A stretch of 64,000 bases of DNA from an uncultured beta proteobacterium (GTDB lineage Bacteria; Pseudomonadota; Gammaproteobacteria; Burkholderiales; Rhodocyclaceae), in contig CAIVQO010000042.1 of NCBI GenBank assembly GCA_903908065.1, positions 1 through 64,000 on the forward strand, written 5' to 3'. The notes under the pieces are model-generated. The model did not search any database and was not told where the DNA came from. It worked only from the letters and a program-made list of their open reading frames with translations. This document shows positions 19,285 to 27,895 of the stretch, one piece after another; position 1 is the stretch's first letter; each line of letters starts with the position of its first letter. Position numbers and translations under genes: made by a program.

Positions 19285-20085
19285 TTAAGCGAGGATCAGC
19301 TTGCCGCCGACCAGCAGCAGCACCGAGGCAAGCAGGCCGCGCAGTGCCCGCTCGGGTACCTTGGCGGCGAAATGGGCGCCGAGCGCGATGCCCGGCAGCG
19401 AACCGATCAGCAGCGACACCAGCAGCACCACGTCGACCGTGCCCAGCCACCAGTGGCCGAGGCCGGCGACCAGGGTCAGCGGCACGGCATGGGCGATGTC
19501 GGAGCCGACGATGTTGCGTGTCGCCAGGTTCGGGTAGAGGAAGCTCAGGGCGGTGACGCCCAGCGCGCCGGCGCCGACGGAGGAGATCGTCACCAGCACG
19601 CCGAGAATGGCGCCGACGAACACGGTAAGGCCGGCGGTATGTTTTTGAAAGTCGGCGCCGGCGGGACGGCGACGGGCGAGTTCCAGCAAACGCTGGCGGA
19701 AGACCAGCGAGGCGGCGGTAAGCAGCAGGGCGAAGCCCAGCACCACGGAAATCAGCGCCGGGGCGCCGTGGCTGCCGATCCCGAGTTGCGCCAGCAGCAG
19801 CACGGTCAGGCCCGCGGCCGGGACGCTGCCCAGCGCCAGGCGCCCGGTAATGCCCCAGTCGATGTTGCCGTGCTTGTGATGCACCCAGGAACCACCGCTC
19901 TTGGTGATCGCCGCGTAGAGCAAGTCAGTGCCCACTGCGGTGGCCGGCTTGAAGCCAAAGAGCAGGACCAGTAGCGGCGTCATCAGCGAGCCGCCACCGA
20001 CGCCGGTCAGGCCGACCAGTATCCCGACGACGAAGCCGGAGAGCGGGAGCAGGGGGTTGAGCGCGAATTCCATGATGTGGCGCAT
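19285..20085 (-). CDS. TSUP (TauE/SafE) family sulfite/sulfonate permease
   Basis: This is an integral membrane protein of 266 residues with about eight hydrophobic segments. The signature GLTGVGGGSLMTPLL lies at the N-terminus and SSVGAGALGVTALSFLYP opens the second repeat. TSUP members move sulfite, sulfoacetate and related anions. Position as first gene of the cys operon suggests sulfate or sulfite handling. An alternative ATG at 20073 gives a start at MEFALNPLL. Confidence 0.85.
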   Translation of the reverse strand: MRHIMEFALNPLLPLSGFVVGILVGLTGVGGGSLMTPLLVLLFGFKPATAVGTDLLYAAITKSGGSWVHHKHGNIDWGITGRLALGSVPAAGLTVLLLAQLGIGSHGAPALISVVLGFALLLTAASLVFRQRLLELARRRPAGADFQKHTAGLTVFVGAILGVLVTISSVGAGALGVTALSFLYPNLATRNIVGSDIAHAVPLTLVAGLGHWWLGTVDVVLLVSLLIGSLPGIALGAHFAAKVPERALRGLLASVLLLVGGKLILA

Positions 20086-20148
20086 CGTAAAGCTCAGGTA
20101 TAGTTCTGAAAAATACTTAATCGCTATTTGTTAATCGCCAACAGTTAT
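20086..20148. promoter_or_regulatory. Divergent cys operon / cysB regulatory gap
   Basis: The 63-base AT-rich gap separates the - strand operon from cysB. It contains the direct repeat TTAATCG (20117-20123 and 20131-20137). CysB-type regulators bind AT-rich, weakly conserved sites in such gaps, so this is the expected control region. No clear -35/-10 pair was assigned. Confidence 0.45.
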
Positions 20149-21090
20149 ATGAAGCTCCAGCAGCTGCGCTACCTCGTCGAAGTGGAAACCCGCGGCCTCA
20201 ACGTCTCCGAGGCTGCCGCCGCGCTATTCACCTCCCAGCCCGGAATTTCCAAGCAGATCCGCTTGCTGGAACAAGAGCTGGGGGTGACGGTGTTCGAGCG
20301 CAGCGGCAAACGCCTCACCGCCATCACCCCCGGCGGGCGTCAGGTGCTCGACCAGGCGCGCCGTGTGCTGCGCGAAGCGGCCAACTTGGCGCGGGTGGGT
20401 GCCGACTTGGCCGCCGAATCCGGCGGCCTGCTGACCCTCGCGACCACCCATACCCAGGCACGCTATGCGCTGCCGGAGGTGGTCAAGCAATTCGTTGCGC
20501 GCCATCCGCGCATCCGCCTCCACGTCCAGCAGGGCAGCCCGGTGCAGGTGGCGGAGTGGCTGCTCGACGGCATGGCCGAACTCGGCATCGCCACCGAGGC
20601 GCTGGACCGCCATCCGGAACTGGTGACCCTGCCCTGTTACCAGTGGTCGCATACCATCGTGGTGCCGCGCGGCCATCCCCTGCTGGCGAAGGAATCCCTG
20701 ACGCTGACGGCGCTGGCCGAATATCCGCTGGTTACCTACGATGCCACCTTCACCGGGCGCTCGCGCATCGACCGCGCCTTCGAGCGTCAGGGCTTAAGCC
20801 CGAACGTGGTGCTGACCGCCATCGATTCCGACGTCATCAAAACCTATGTCGAGCTCGGGCTCGGCGTCGGGATCATCGCCGAGATGGCTTTTGATCCGTT
20901 GCGTGACGTGGCGCTGGCGGCGCTTCCCGCCAGCCACCTGTTCGAAATAAACACCACGCGGCTCGGCTTCCGCCGCGATCTCTGGCTGCGCGGCTACGAC
21001 TACGACTTCATGGAGTTGCTGGCGCCGCAGCTGACGCGGCAGGTAGTCGAGGCGACGATCCTGGGTGAAGGCAGCGACGCCAGCCTGTAA
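20149..21090 (+). CDS. cysB: LysR-type regulator CysB
   Basis: CysB activates sulfate assimilation genes and senses O-acetylserine or N-acetylserine. The 313-residue product has an N-terminal winged HTH (MKLQQLRYLVEVETRGLNVS, TSQPGISKQIRLLEQELG) and a two-lobed effector domain. The segments TTHTQARYALP and LGVGIIAEMAFDP are CysB-like. It is divergent from the operon it should control. The ATG at 20149 gives the standard N-terminus. Confidence 0.94.
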   Translation: MKLQQLRYLVEVETRGLNVSEAAAALFTSQPGISKQIRLLEQELGVTVFERSGKRLTAITPGGRQVLDQARRVLREAANLARVGADLAAESGGLLTLATTHTQARYALPEVVKQFVARHPRIRLHVQQGSPVQVAEWLLDGMAELGIATEALDRHPELVTLPCYQWSHTIVVPRGHPLLAKESLTLTALAEYPLVTYDATFTGRSRIDRAFERQGLSPNVVLTAIDSDVIKTYVELGLGVGIIAEMAFDPLRDVALAALPASHLFEINTTRLGFRRDLWLRGYDYDFMELLAPQLTRQVVEATILGEGSDASL

Positions 21091-21177
21091 ATTCGGAGAG
21101 CAGAAACTCAGCCGGGTGGAACTCTGAAGGCTAGAATCGGCCATCCATTGCAGTCTTCACAACCGCGAGGCCAGCCC

Positions 21178-21441
21178 ATGTCATACACGCCCGATCTGGT
21201 TCATGAACTCGACATCCTGCTGCGCTTCGACCTGGCCAATAGCCAGCACGGCATCAAGGTGCACAAGACTGCCGACGCGGAGGTGATCGCCGCCACCCAA
21301 CGGCTGCACCGGAAGGGGCTGCTGAGCCAGGCGGACGGCGGCTACCTGACCGGACTTGGACGTGAGGCCGCGGAACAGGCACAAGGCCTACTGACCATCC
21401 TCAGTTCGGGTGCGTCCGCCGCGCCGCGCGAAGCGGCCTAA
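21178..21441 (+). CDS. TIGR02647 family small protein
   Basis: The 87-residue protein (MSYTPDLVHELDILLRFDL) matches the TIGR02647 family, known from gammaproteobacteria and betaproteobacteria, with the motifs HGIKVHKTADAEVIAATQRL and GYLTGLGREAAEQAQ. Its helical pattern looks like a small winged helix, but no function is established. The last bases overlap the convergent darP stop by 4. Confidence 0.8.
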   Translation: MSYTPDLVHELDILLRFDLANSQHGIKVHKTADAEVIAATQRLHRKGLLSQADGGYLTGLGREAAEQAQGLLTILSSGASAAPREAA

Positions 21442-21968
21442 TCCGCCTGCGGTTCGCCTGCAGGGGACTCGTCCAGTTCCCTTAGTTGGCGGAATAGTTC
21501 GCGAAAAGCCCGCGGCGGCTTGCCTTGCTCGGATTCCTTCAGCGCATTGCGGCGCAGCTGTCGCAAATGCTGGATGTCGGCGCCCGGATAGTCCTTTGCC
21601 AGTTCCCCAAACGCCGCTTCATCGGCCATCAGGCGCACACGCAACTGTTCCAGCCGATGCTGGCGGGCATTTGCGGCAGCCGAAACGCCCTTGATGGCGT
21701 CGATTGCCTCGCGCAGCGGCGCCGGGTCCACGTCACGCATGATCTTGCCGATGTACTGCATCTGCCGTCGCCGCGCTTCATGCTTGGTGATTCGCTGTAC
21801 ATCATGCAGCGCTTCACGCAACCGTTCCGGCATGTCGATTTTCGCAAGGCGCTCGCGCGAAAGTTCCGCCAGCTCCGCGCCCAGATCCTGCAAGGCGGTC
21901 ATCTCGCGTTTGCGTTGGGATTTGCTGGGTCCGGAATAGCCGTCCGGCGCGTCTTCGATGGCGTCCAC
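21438..21968 (-). CDS. darP: Ribosome-associated protein DarP (YjgA, DUF615)
   Basis: DarP helps late 50S maturation in E. coli. The 176-residue helical, charged product contains GPSKSQRKREMTALQDLGAE and the basic MQYIGKIMRDVDPAPLREAI region. It is divergent from pmbA, with which it is commonly paired in betaproteobacteria and gammaproteobacteria. Confidence 0.92.
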   Translation of the reverse strand: MDAIEDAPDGYSGPSKSQRKREMTALQDLGAELAELSRERLAKIDMPERLREALHDVQRITKHEARRRQMQYIGKIMRDVDPAPLREAIDAIKGVSAAANARQHRLEQLRVRLMADEAAFGELAKDYPGADIQHLRQLRRNALKESEQGKPPRAFRELFRQLRELDESPAGEPQAD

Positions 21969-22006
21969 GGGTAAGATTATAGCTTTGCCTTTTCAGGGGT
22001 TCCCGC

Positions 22007-23344
22007 ATGTCCGACGGCTTTGCTCATTCTCAATCCGCCTTGCGCGAACTCGCCCAGGCCGCCCTCGATCATGCTGCGGCGCGCGGGGCCAGTGCCTGCG
22101 AAGTCGACGTCTCGGAAGGATTCGGCCAATCCGTCAGCGTGCGTCGCCAGGACGTTGAAACCATCGAATACAACCGCGACAAAGGCCTTGGCGTCACGGT
22201 GTATCTGGGGCAGCGCCGCGGTCATGCCAGCAGTTCGGATTTTTCGCCGGCGGCACTGGCAGCGACGGTCGATGCCGCGCTGTCGATTGCGCGATTCACT
22301 GCGGAGGATGATTGCGCCGGGCTTCCCGAGGCGAAGCGGCTGGCAAAGCGCGACATGGACCTCGACTTGTTCCACCCATGGGAGATCTCCGTCGAAGGCG
22401 CAATCGACATCGCCCGCCGCTGCGAACAGGCAGCCTTCGATGTCAGTCCGATGATACGCAACTCCGAAGGGGCATCGGTGTCGGCCCAGCAGTCGCATTT
22501 CGTTTCCGCCAACAGCCTGGGCTTCATGGGGGGGTTCGCCACTTCACGACACTACGTTTCGTGTTCGGTGATCGCCGGCGAGGGTGAGGACATGCAGCGC
22601 GACGACTGGTATGCCTCGCGCCGCAACGCGGCCGAGTTTCCCGACCCCGCACGCATCGGAGACTATGCCGCGCGACGGGCGCTATCTCGTCTGAACGGGC
22701 GCAAGCTGAAGACCCGCAAGTGCCCGGTAATCTTCGAGGCGCCGCTGGCGTCCGGATTGATCGGCAGCTTCGTGCATGCCGTCTCGGGTGGCGCCCTCTA
22801 TCGTAAGACCAGTTTCCTGGTCGACAGCCTGGGCAAGAAAATCTTCCCCGGCTTCGTGCGCATCAGCGAACGTCCGCATCTGCGCGGGGGCTTCGCATCC
22901 TCCCCCTTCGATGACGACGGCGTCGCAACTTGCGATCGCGAGGTGGTCGAGGGTGGTGTGCTGCAGGGCTACTTCCTGTCGACCTATTCCGGCCGCAAAC
23001 TCGGGATGCCGACCACCGGCAATGCCGGCGGCTCGCACAACCTGCTGGTGCAGCCGGGCAAGCACGACCTGGCCGGATTGCTGCGCGCGATGGGCAGCGG
23101 TCTGCTGGTTACCGAGCTGCTGGGACAGGGTGTGAATTACGTCACCGGAGACTATTCTCGGGGCGCGGCCGGCTACTGGGTGGAGAACGGAGAAATCGCC
23201 TATCCAGTGGAAGAAATTACCATCGCCGGCAACTTGCGCGAGATGTTCGGCGGCATCGTCGATATCGGCAATGACATCGAAGTGCGCGGTTCGAAGCAGG
23301 TCGGGTCGATTCTGATCGAGCGCATGACGGTGGCGGGAAACTGA
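22007..23344 (+). CDS. pmbA: Metalloprotease TldE/PmbA, full-length copy
   Basis: PmbA (TldE) pairs with TldD in a cytoplasmic metalloprotease involved in microcin maturation and degradation of unfolded peptides. The 445-residue product has the usual length, with SVSVRRQDVETIEYNRDKG near the N-terminus and conserved NAGGSHNLLVQPGKHDL and GVNYVTGDYSRGAAGYWVEN near the C-terminus. Residues 86-445 are repeated in the truncated copy at 25831-26913 with only 11 amino-acid differences. Confidence 0.96.
   Translation: MSDGFAHSQSALRELAQAALDHAAARGASACEVDVSEGFGQSVSVRRQDVETIEYNRDKGLGVTVYLGQRRGHASSSDFSPAALAATVDAALSIARFTAEDDCAGLPEAKRLAKRDMDLDLFHPWEISVEGAIDIARRCEQAAFDVSPMIRNSEGASVSAQQSHFVSANSLGFMGGFATSRHYVSCSVIAGEGEDMQRDDWYASRRNAAEFPDPARIGDYAARRALSRLNGRKLKTRKCPVIFEAPLASGLIGSFVHAVSGGALYRKTSFLVDSLGKKIFPGFVRISERPHLRGGFASSPFDDDGVATCDREVVEGGVLQGYFLSTYSGRKLGMPTTGNAGGSHNLLVQPGKHDLAGLLRAMGSGLLVTELLGQGVNYVTGDYSRGAAGYWVENGEIAYPVEEITIAGNLREMFGGIVDIGNDIEVRGSKQVGSILIERMTVAGN
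22262..23344 (+). repeat. Duplicated pmbA segment, copy 1
   Basis: These 1083 bases align base for base, without insertion or deletion, with 25831-26913. Differences are mostly at third codon positions. The homology stops at the pmbA stop codon; the DNA beyond differs completely between copies. Confidence 0.95.
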
Positions 23345-23439
23345 ATGCAGACGGTGCGGGATTGGGTGATACCCTTGTTGGCGATAACAAATATTCTGTA
23401 TGCAAGGCTTGTTCTTGCCAGGTTTGTCGGGGAGGAGCC

Positions 23440-24702
23440 GTGGGTAATTTGACTCGTTTCGATCTGCGTCGACTCAAGCTCGAGTGCGGAGTGAACGAAC
23501 TTGTGGAAACCGGAACAGGCCATGGCGTTTCCCTGATCTGGGCCCATGATTGCGGGATCAAAAAGATTCGGTCGATCGAGCAGCATCCTGAAACTCACGA
23601 ACAGGTACGGGCGAAGCTGCAGCATCTGCCCGGTATCGAGTTGTTGTGCGGCGCCAGCCTGGAAATCATTCGCTCGCTGCCTACGGACGGAACGACCCCA
23701 CGTCTGATATATCTCGATGCCCACTTTATCGATGGTGCCGACCACAAAGGCATGGACGCCTTGCGTGCGTCGGCCACGGACCCGAGGTCATTCCCTCTCA
23801 TCGAAGAGCTTGATCTGCTGGCCGAACGTATATCGGATAAGGACTGGGTGATCATCGACGACGCCAGGTTGTATGTCGAGGGCGTATTCGCACGCGGCGA
23901 ATGTCCAGCCTGGGCACGAAAGTGGAACCAGCGGGCAGACCTCGATGCCAGACTGGCTCGCTTTGGCGCGACGCACTCCATTCATCTGCTGAGGCAGGAC
24001 CACGGCTATCTGCTCCTGGTTCCCAAAAGTATTACCGCCGATTGGCGCAACATGGTCAAGTTCAAACCGGGAGACCCTGCCGGCAACGGTGTCCTGGCAT
24101 TTCCGTTCAATGTTCCCGGGGCCACGTCGATTTCCATGCAGCGGCGTTTGGCCGACCACCGCTTCGCCACCCGCTACTTCGTCGGGCAGGGGCTGGATGT
24201 GGGCGGGGGCACCGATACCCTGGCACTTTTCCAGGAATTCTTCCCCTTGGCGACCAGCATCAGTCGCTACGATATCGAAAATGGCGACGCGCAATACCTG
24301 AAAAACGTTGACAGCGGCGCGTTCGATTTCCTCTATTCATCGCACTGCTTGGAGCACATGCGCGATGCGCGCCAGGCGCTGGGAAACTGGCTGCGCGTAG
24401 TGCGTGGCGGCGGCTACCTGGTTATCCAGGTGCCCGACGAAGACCTATACGAGCAGGGGCAGTGGCCCTCGCGATACAACTCGGACCACAAGCTGAGCTT
24501 CACCATCTGCAAGACGTCGTCATGGTCTCCCGTCTCGGTGAATGTTCTCGATTTGTTGCGCGAGTTCGCCGGCCAGGCTCGGATCATTTCCCTGGCCCAG
24601 ATCGACCAGGGCTACCGGTCCAAGCTGGTCCCCGCCGGCGTCGATCAGACGAGGACTCCACTGGCCGAGTGCGGCATCGAATTCGTATTGCAAAAATATT
24701 GA
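23440..24702 (+). CDS. Two-domain methyltransferase-like protein (cargo gene 1)
   Basis: The 420-residue product has two SAM-methyltransferase-like folds. The first (about 1-190) has VETGTGHGVSLIWAHD and YLDAHFIDGADHKG. The second (about 240-400) has the SAM loop GLDVGGGTDTLALF and FLYSSHCLEHMRDARQALGN, typical of methyltransferase type 11. The GTG at 23440 is chosen because a strong GGAGGAG site lies 2 bases upstream; earlier starts have none. It lies between the two flanks of a duplicated block, suggesting acquired cargo. The substrate is unknown; glycan modification is a guess. Confidence 0.75.
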   Translation: MGNLTRFDLRRLKLECGVNELVETGTGHGVSLIWAHDCGIKKIRSIEQHPETHEQVRAKLQHLPGIELLCGASLEIIRSLPTDGTTPRLIYLDAHFIDGADHKGMDALRASATDPRSFPLIEELDLLAERISDKDWVIIDDARLYVEGVFARGECPAWARKWNQRADLDARLARFGATHSIHLLRQDHGYLLLVPKSITADWRNMVKFKPGDPAGNGVLAFPFNVPGATSISMQRRLADHRFATRYFVGQGLDVGGGTDTLALFQEFFPLATSISRYDIENGDAQYLKNVDSGAFDFLYSSHCLEHMRDARQALGNWLRVVRGGGYLVIQVPDEDLYEQGQWPSRYNSDHKLSFTICKTSSWSPVSVNVLDLLREFAGQARIISLAQIDQGYRSKLVPAGVDQTRTPLAECGIEFVLQKY

Positions 24703-24755
24703 GGTCGCCGGGCGCTCGTCCTTGGCGCGTCGCGCTGTCGCCGTGCGGTTTGCGC

Positions 24756-25830
24756 TTAGCGTGATCGTGCAGAGTCGATGTCGGCGCGGTTGCGCTCATC
24801 GACATAAATCCTGGTCGGTTCGGCCTGCTCACCGGCGAAGCAGGTCACGATCACGTTGCTGAGGGCGGCCGACTTATAAAGCACTTCGACGGCGCAGCGG
24901 CCGTAGGCGCTTTCGATCGTCGCCAACAGGTTGCGGGCGTATGGGCTGGCGAGCTGGCCGTCGAGGATCAGGTTGGCCAGCATCACGCCGCCGGGTTTCA
25001 AGGCGTGGCGCGTGTCGTTCCAGAACTCGCGAGTCACCAGATGGCCGGGAATCGAGGTGCGCGCGCTGTAGACATCCACCACAAGGGCATCGTAGCGTTT
25101 CGTGGTGTCGGCGACGAAGCGCCGTGCGTCGGTGGCGACGAATTCGCCGGCCGCCGCTTCTCTCAAGAGCTCCCGTTCGGCGATGCCGCGTATGGCCGGA
25201 TCGACGTCGACGAAGGTATAGCGGTTCAGCGGTTCGCGGTGTGAAATGCTGAATCCGCCGGCGCCCAGGACCAGGATGTCGTGATCCGCCAGGGCGAGAT
25301 CGTCGAGCAGGATGCAGCGGATGTGCTGGACGTAACGCGCATATTGCGGCGGTTGGCTGCTGTCGATCAGGGATGCGTTCTGATTGTTCACCACGAAGGC
25401 GCGGGGATCGATCATGCCGTCCCGAAGTACGGGCTGGACTTCATAGTCGGCGTACGCGGTGTCGATGCGGCTGCGATCGCGCAGGTTGAGCCCGGTCGCC
25501 AGGACGATGACGATGGTGAGCATCAGGCCTTTCGAGGGCGACGGGCGCTGCGTCAGTACGGCGCCAGCAATCAGCATCAGCGTACCCAGTAAAACGGCTG
25601 CCCAGACGCCAAGCCATTGCATCACGATCAGCGAAAGCGTGACCGAGCCCAGGAACGAACCGAGCGTGGACCAGTAAAGGGCACGGCCGGCAGCTTCGCC
25701 GCTGCGCTGTGCCAGCATCAGATTGGTCAGGATCGGCACCGTCTGGCCGAGTAGCCAGGCCAGCGGGCAAAGGATGCCGCCGATGAATACGAGGTAGGCA
25801 AATGCCGGCTGGGTGCCGGCGAAAATGGCG
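24756..25830 (-). pseudogene. Truncated membrane spermidine-synthase-like gene (copy 1)
   Basis: This is the C-terminal part of a gene whose intact copy is at 27896-29236. The first 90 codons, which would encode membrane helices, are missing. The frame stays open to 26111 and replaces the lost N-terminus with about 95 codons read antisense through the truncated pmbA copy. The retained part has the membrane segment AYLVFIGGILCPLAWLLG and the SAM-like loop DILVLGAGGF. It is probably non-functional, although a chimeric 451-residue product is possible. Confidence 0.8.
24756..25830 (-). repeat. Duplicated spermidine-synthase-like segment, copy 1
   Basis: These 1075 bases align without gaps with 27896-28970. 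Identity is near complete close to the junction (25471-25830) and falls toward the 3' end of the gene, where many amino acids differ. Confidence 0.93.
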
Positions 25831-25831
25831 G
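25826..25831. other. Recombination junction
   Basis: Left of 25830 the sequence follows the spermidine-synthase-like gene (as at 28970); right of it the sequence follows pmbA (as at 22262). TGGC (25826-25829) is present in both parents at this point, a 4-base microhomology. Both genes are cut here and each lacks its N-terminal coding part. Confidence 0.9.
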
Positions 25832-26913
25832 CGACGGTCGATGCTGCGCTGTCGATTGCGCGTTTCACGGCGGAAGATGATTGCGCCGGGCTTCCGGAGG
25901 CGAAGCGGCTGGCAAAACGCAGCATGGACCTCGACCTGTTCCATCCGTGGGAGATTTCCGTCGAGGGCGCGATCGACATCGCTCGTCGCTGCGAACAGGC
26001 AGCCTTCGATGTCAGTCCGATGATCCGCAACTCCGAAGGGGCCTCGGTGTCGGCCCAGCAGTCGCATTTCGTTTCCGCCAACAGCCTGGGCTTCATGGGC
26101 GGATTCGCCACTTCACGACATTACGTCTCGTGCTCGGTGATCGCCGGCGAGGGCGAGGACATGCAACGCGACGACTGGTATGCGTCGCGCCGCAATGCGG
26201 CCGAGTTTCCCGATGCCGCACGCATAGGAGACTACGCCGCGCGACGGGCGCTTTCCAGATTGAATGGCCGCAAGCTGAAAACCCGCAAGTGCCCGGTGAT
26301 ATTCGAGGCGCCGCTGGCGTCGGGATTGATTGGCAGCTTCGTACACGCCGTCTCGGGCGGTGCCCTCTACCGCAAGACCAGTTTCCTGGTCGACAGCCTG
26401 GGCAAGAAGATTTTTCCCAGCTTCGTGCGCATCAGCGAGCGTCCGCATCTGCGCGGAGGCTTCGCCTCATCCCCTTTCGATGATGACGGCGTTGCAACAT
26501 GTGATCGCGAGGTGGTGGAGGGGGGCGTGCTACAGGGCTATTTTCTGTCGACTTACTCCGGGCGCAAACTGGGGATGGCAACCACCGGTAATGCCGGCGG
26601 TTCGCATAACCTGCTGGTGCAACCCGGTCGTCACGACCTGACCGGGTTGTTGCGCGAAATGGGCAGTGGCCTGCTCGTCACCGAGTTGCTGGGTCAAGGC
26701 GTGAACTATGTGACCGGCGACTATTCGCGTGGTGCGGCGGGCTATTGGGTGGAAAACGGCGAAATCGCCTATCCGGTGGAAGAAATCACCATCGCCGGCA
26801 ACCTGCGCGAGATGTTCGCCGGCATCATCGACATCGGCAATGACATCGAGGTGCGTGGTTCGAAGCAGGTGGGGTCGATCCTGGTCGAGCGAATGACGGT
26901 GGCTGGGGGTTGA
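25831..26913 (+). repeat. Duplicated pmbA segment, copy 2
   Basis: This is the partner of 22262-23344, equal in length (1083 bases). The preserved reading frame and the largely synonymous differences indicate that the copies diverged while both were under selection. Confidence 0.95.
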
Positions 26914-26980
26914 TTCCTTGGCGATCTGTCCGCGCCGGGCGGTGAGGTTACCGGCGCGACCAGGCCATGTTTGCGTCACC

Positions 26981-27805
26981 TCAGACGGTTGCCAGCACGA
27001 CGCCATGTTCCGAGGTGCTGAGCCTTTGCAGCGTCGGATCCTCGGCATGTATCCCAAGTAGATTCAGTCCCATCGGGAAGATCTTGTAGTTCAGGCGGGT
27101 AAGCACAGTTTCAATCTGTGCGCGGTCCGCCTTGATGGCCTCGACAATAAGCACGGGTTTGTGACGCATCAGGGTAGCGTCGGCGCCCTGCAACACATCG
27201 AGTTCCATTCCCTCGACATCTATTTTCAATAGATCGAGTCGAGCCAGTGCCAATGAGTCGATTGAAACAAGGCTTACCCGGGTGCAGTCTTTTGGTGCAT
27301 ACGAGATTTTTTGTCCGATGAACTCGTTGTTGGCGCCCGCGCGCAATTCGAGGCTGCCGAAACTGGCGGGAAGCAGATAATTGGGCTTGGGAATCTCGAT
27401 CTCGCCGACAACCGCGCCAAGCGCGGCATTTCGGGCCCGCGCATTTAGGCAATTGTTCAGCGCAATGTTTCCGGCAAGGGCATAGAACACTGTCTCTTGC
27501 GCCTCAAATGCCGTTACCTCGCCCCAGCCGTGCATATGCCGGCTCCACTCGATGGTGTGAACCCCGATGTTTGCGCCACCATCGAGGGCGATGACCCCAT
27601 CTCCGTAGAATTTTCTGCGGCAGTCAAGCAATGCCAGGGCGAAACGAATCTCGTCCGGATCGAAACATGATTTGCTCAGGATTTGGAAGCCGACACCGTA
27701 TCCCTGCTGGGCATCAATCATGCGATAGTCATTGCGATTGACGATCATACTGCCATGGTTCGACGCAGCAAGTACAAACGCGATAGGTCGTGGAGGGTAG
27801 GACAT
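26981..27805 (-). CDS. FkbM family methyltransferase (cargo gene 2)
   Basis: The 274-residue product has the FkbM pattern: VIALDGGANIGVHTIEWSRH near residue 72, VTAFEAQETVFYALAGNIAL, and the later LDLLKIDVEGMELDVLQGAD. FkbM enzymes O-methylate sugars or small molecules and are frequent in surface-glycan loci. It occupies the same position in copy 2 of the duplicated block as the unrelated gene at 23440 does in copy 1. Its codon use is less GC-rich than its neighbours, consistent with transfer. Confidence 0.88.
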   Translation of the reverse strand: MSYPPRPIAFVLAASNHGSMIVNRNDYRMIDAQQGYGVGFQILSKSCFDPDEIRFALALLDCRRKFYGDGVIALDGGANIGVHTIEWSRHMHGWGEVTAFEAQETVFYALAGNIALNNCLNARARNAALGAVVGEIEIPKPNYLLPASFGSLELRAGANNEFIGQKISYAPKDCTRVSLVSIDSLALARLDLLKIDVEGMELDVLQGADATLMRHKPVLIVEAIKADRAQIETVLTRLNYKIFPMGLNLLGIHAEDPTLQRLSTSEHGVVLATV

Positions 27806-27895
27806 TGGGAGCGCCTGTTCAAAGACTTGGATTGGAGGTGGCCTGCTTACGAATGCGCATACTACCGTAAAGCTGAGATCGTCATGCCACTTGAG

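Larger units (their letters stand above)
25813..26913 (+). pseudogene. Truncated pmbA (copy 2)
   Basis: The coding frame from 25831 corresponds to pmbA residues 86-445. It can start at a GTG at 25813 that lies in the neighbouring antisense gene, giving 366 residues. The first 85 residues, including the N-terminal part of the TldD/E fold, are lost. The remaining sequence is intact, without stops or frameshifts, and differs from copy 1 at 11 positions, for example D to S near the junction and K to R in QPGRHDL. It is probably a remnant. Confidence 0.82.

Noticed and set aside
17353-19974. A very long + strand open frame opposite the cysI region
   Set aside because: It is antisense to well-conserved cysI and the TSUP gene. 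Its low-complexity Gly/Ala/Val/Asp-rich translation is typical of GC-rich antisense frames.
22007-26913. Reading the second pmbA as TldD, the usual partner of PmbA
   Set aside because: It is nearly identical to the first copy and lacks the N-terminus; TldD would be a distant paralogue.
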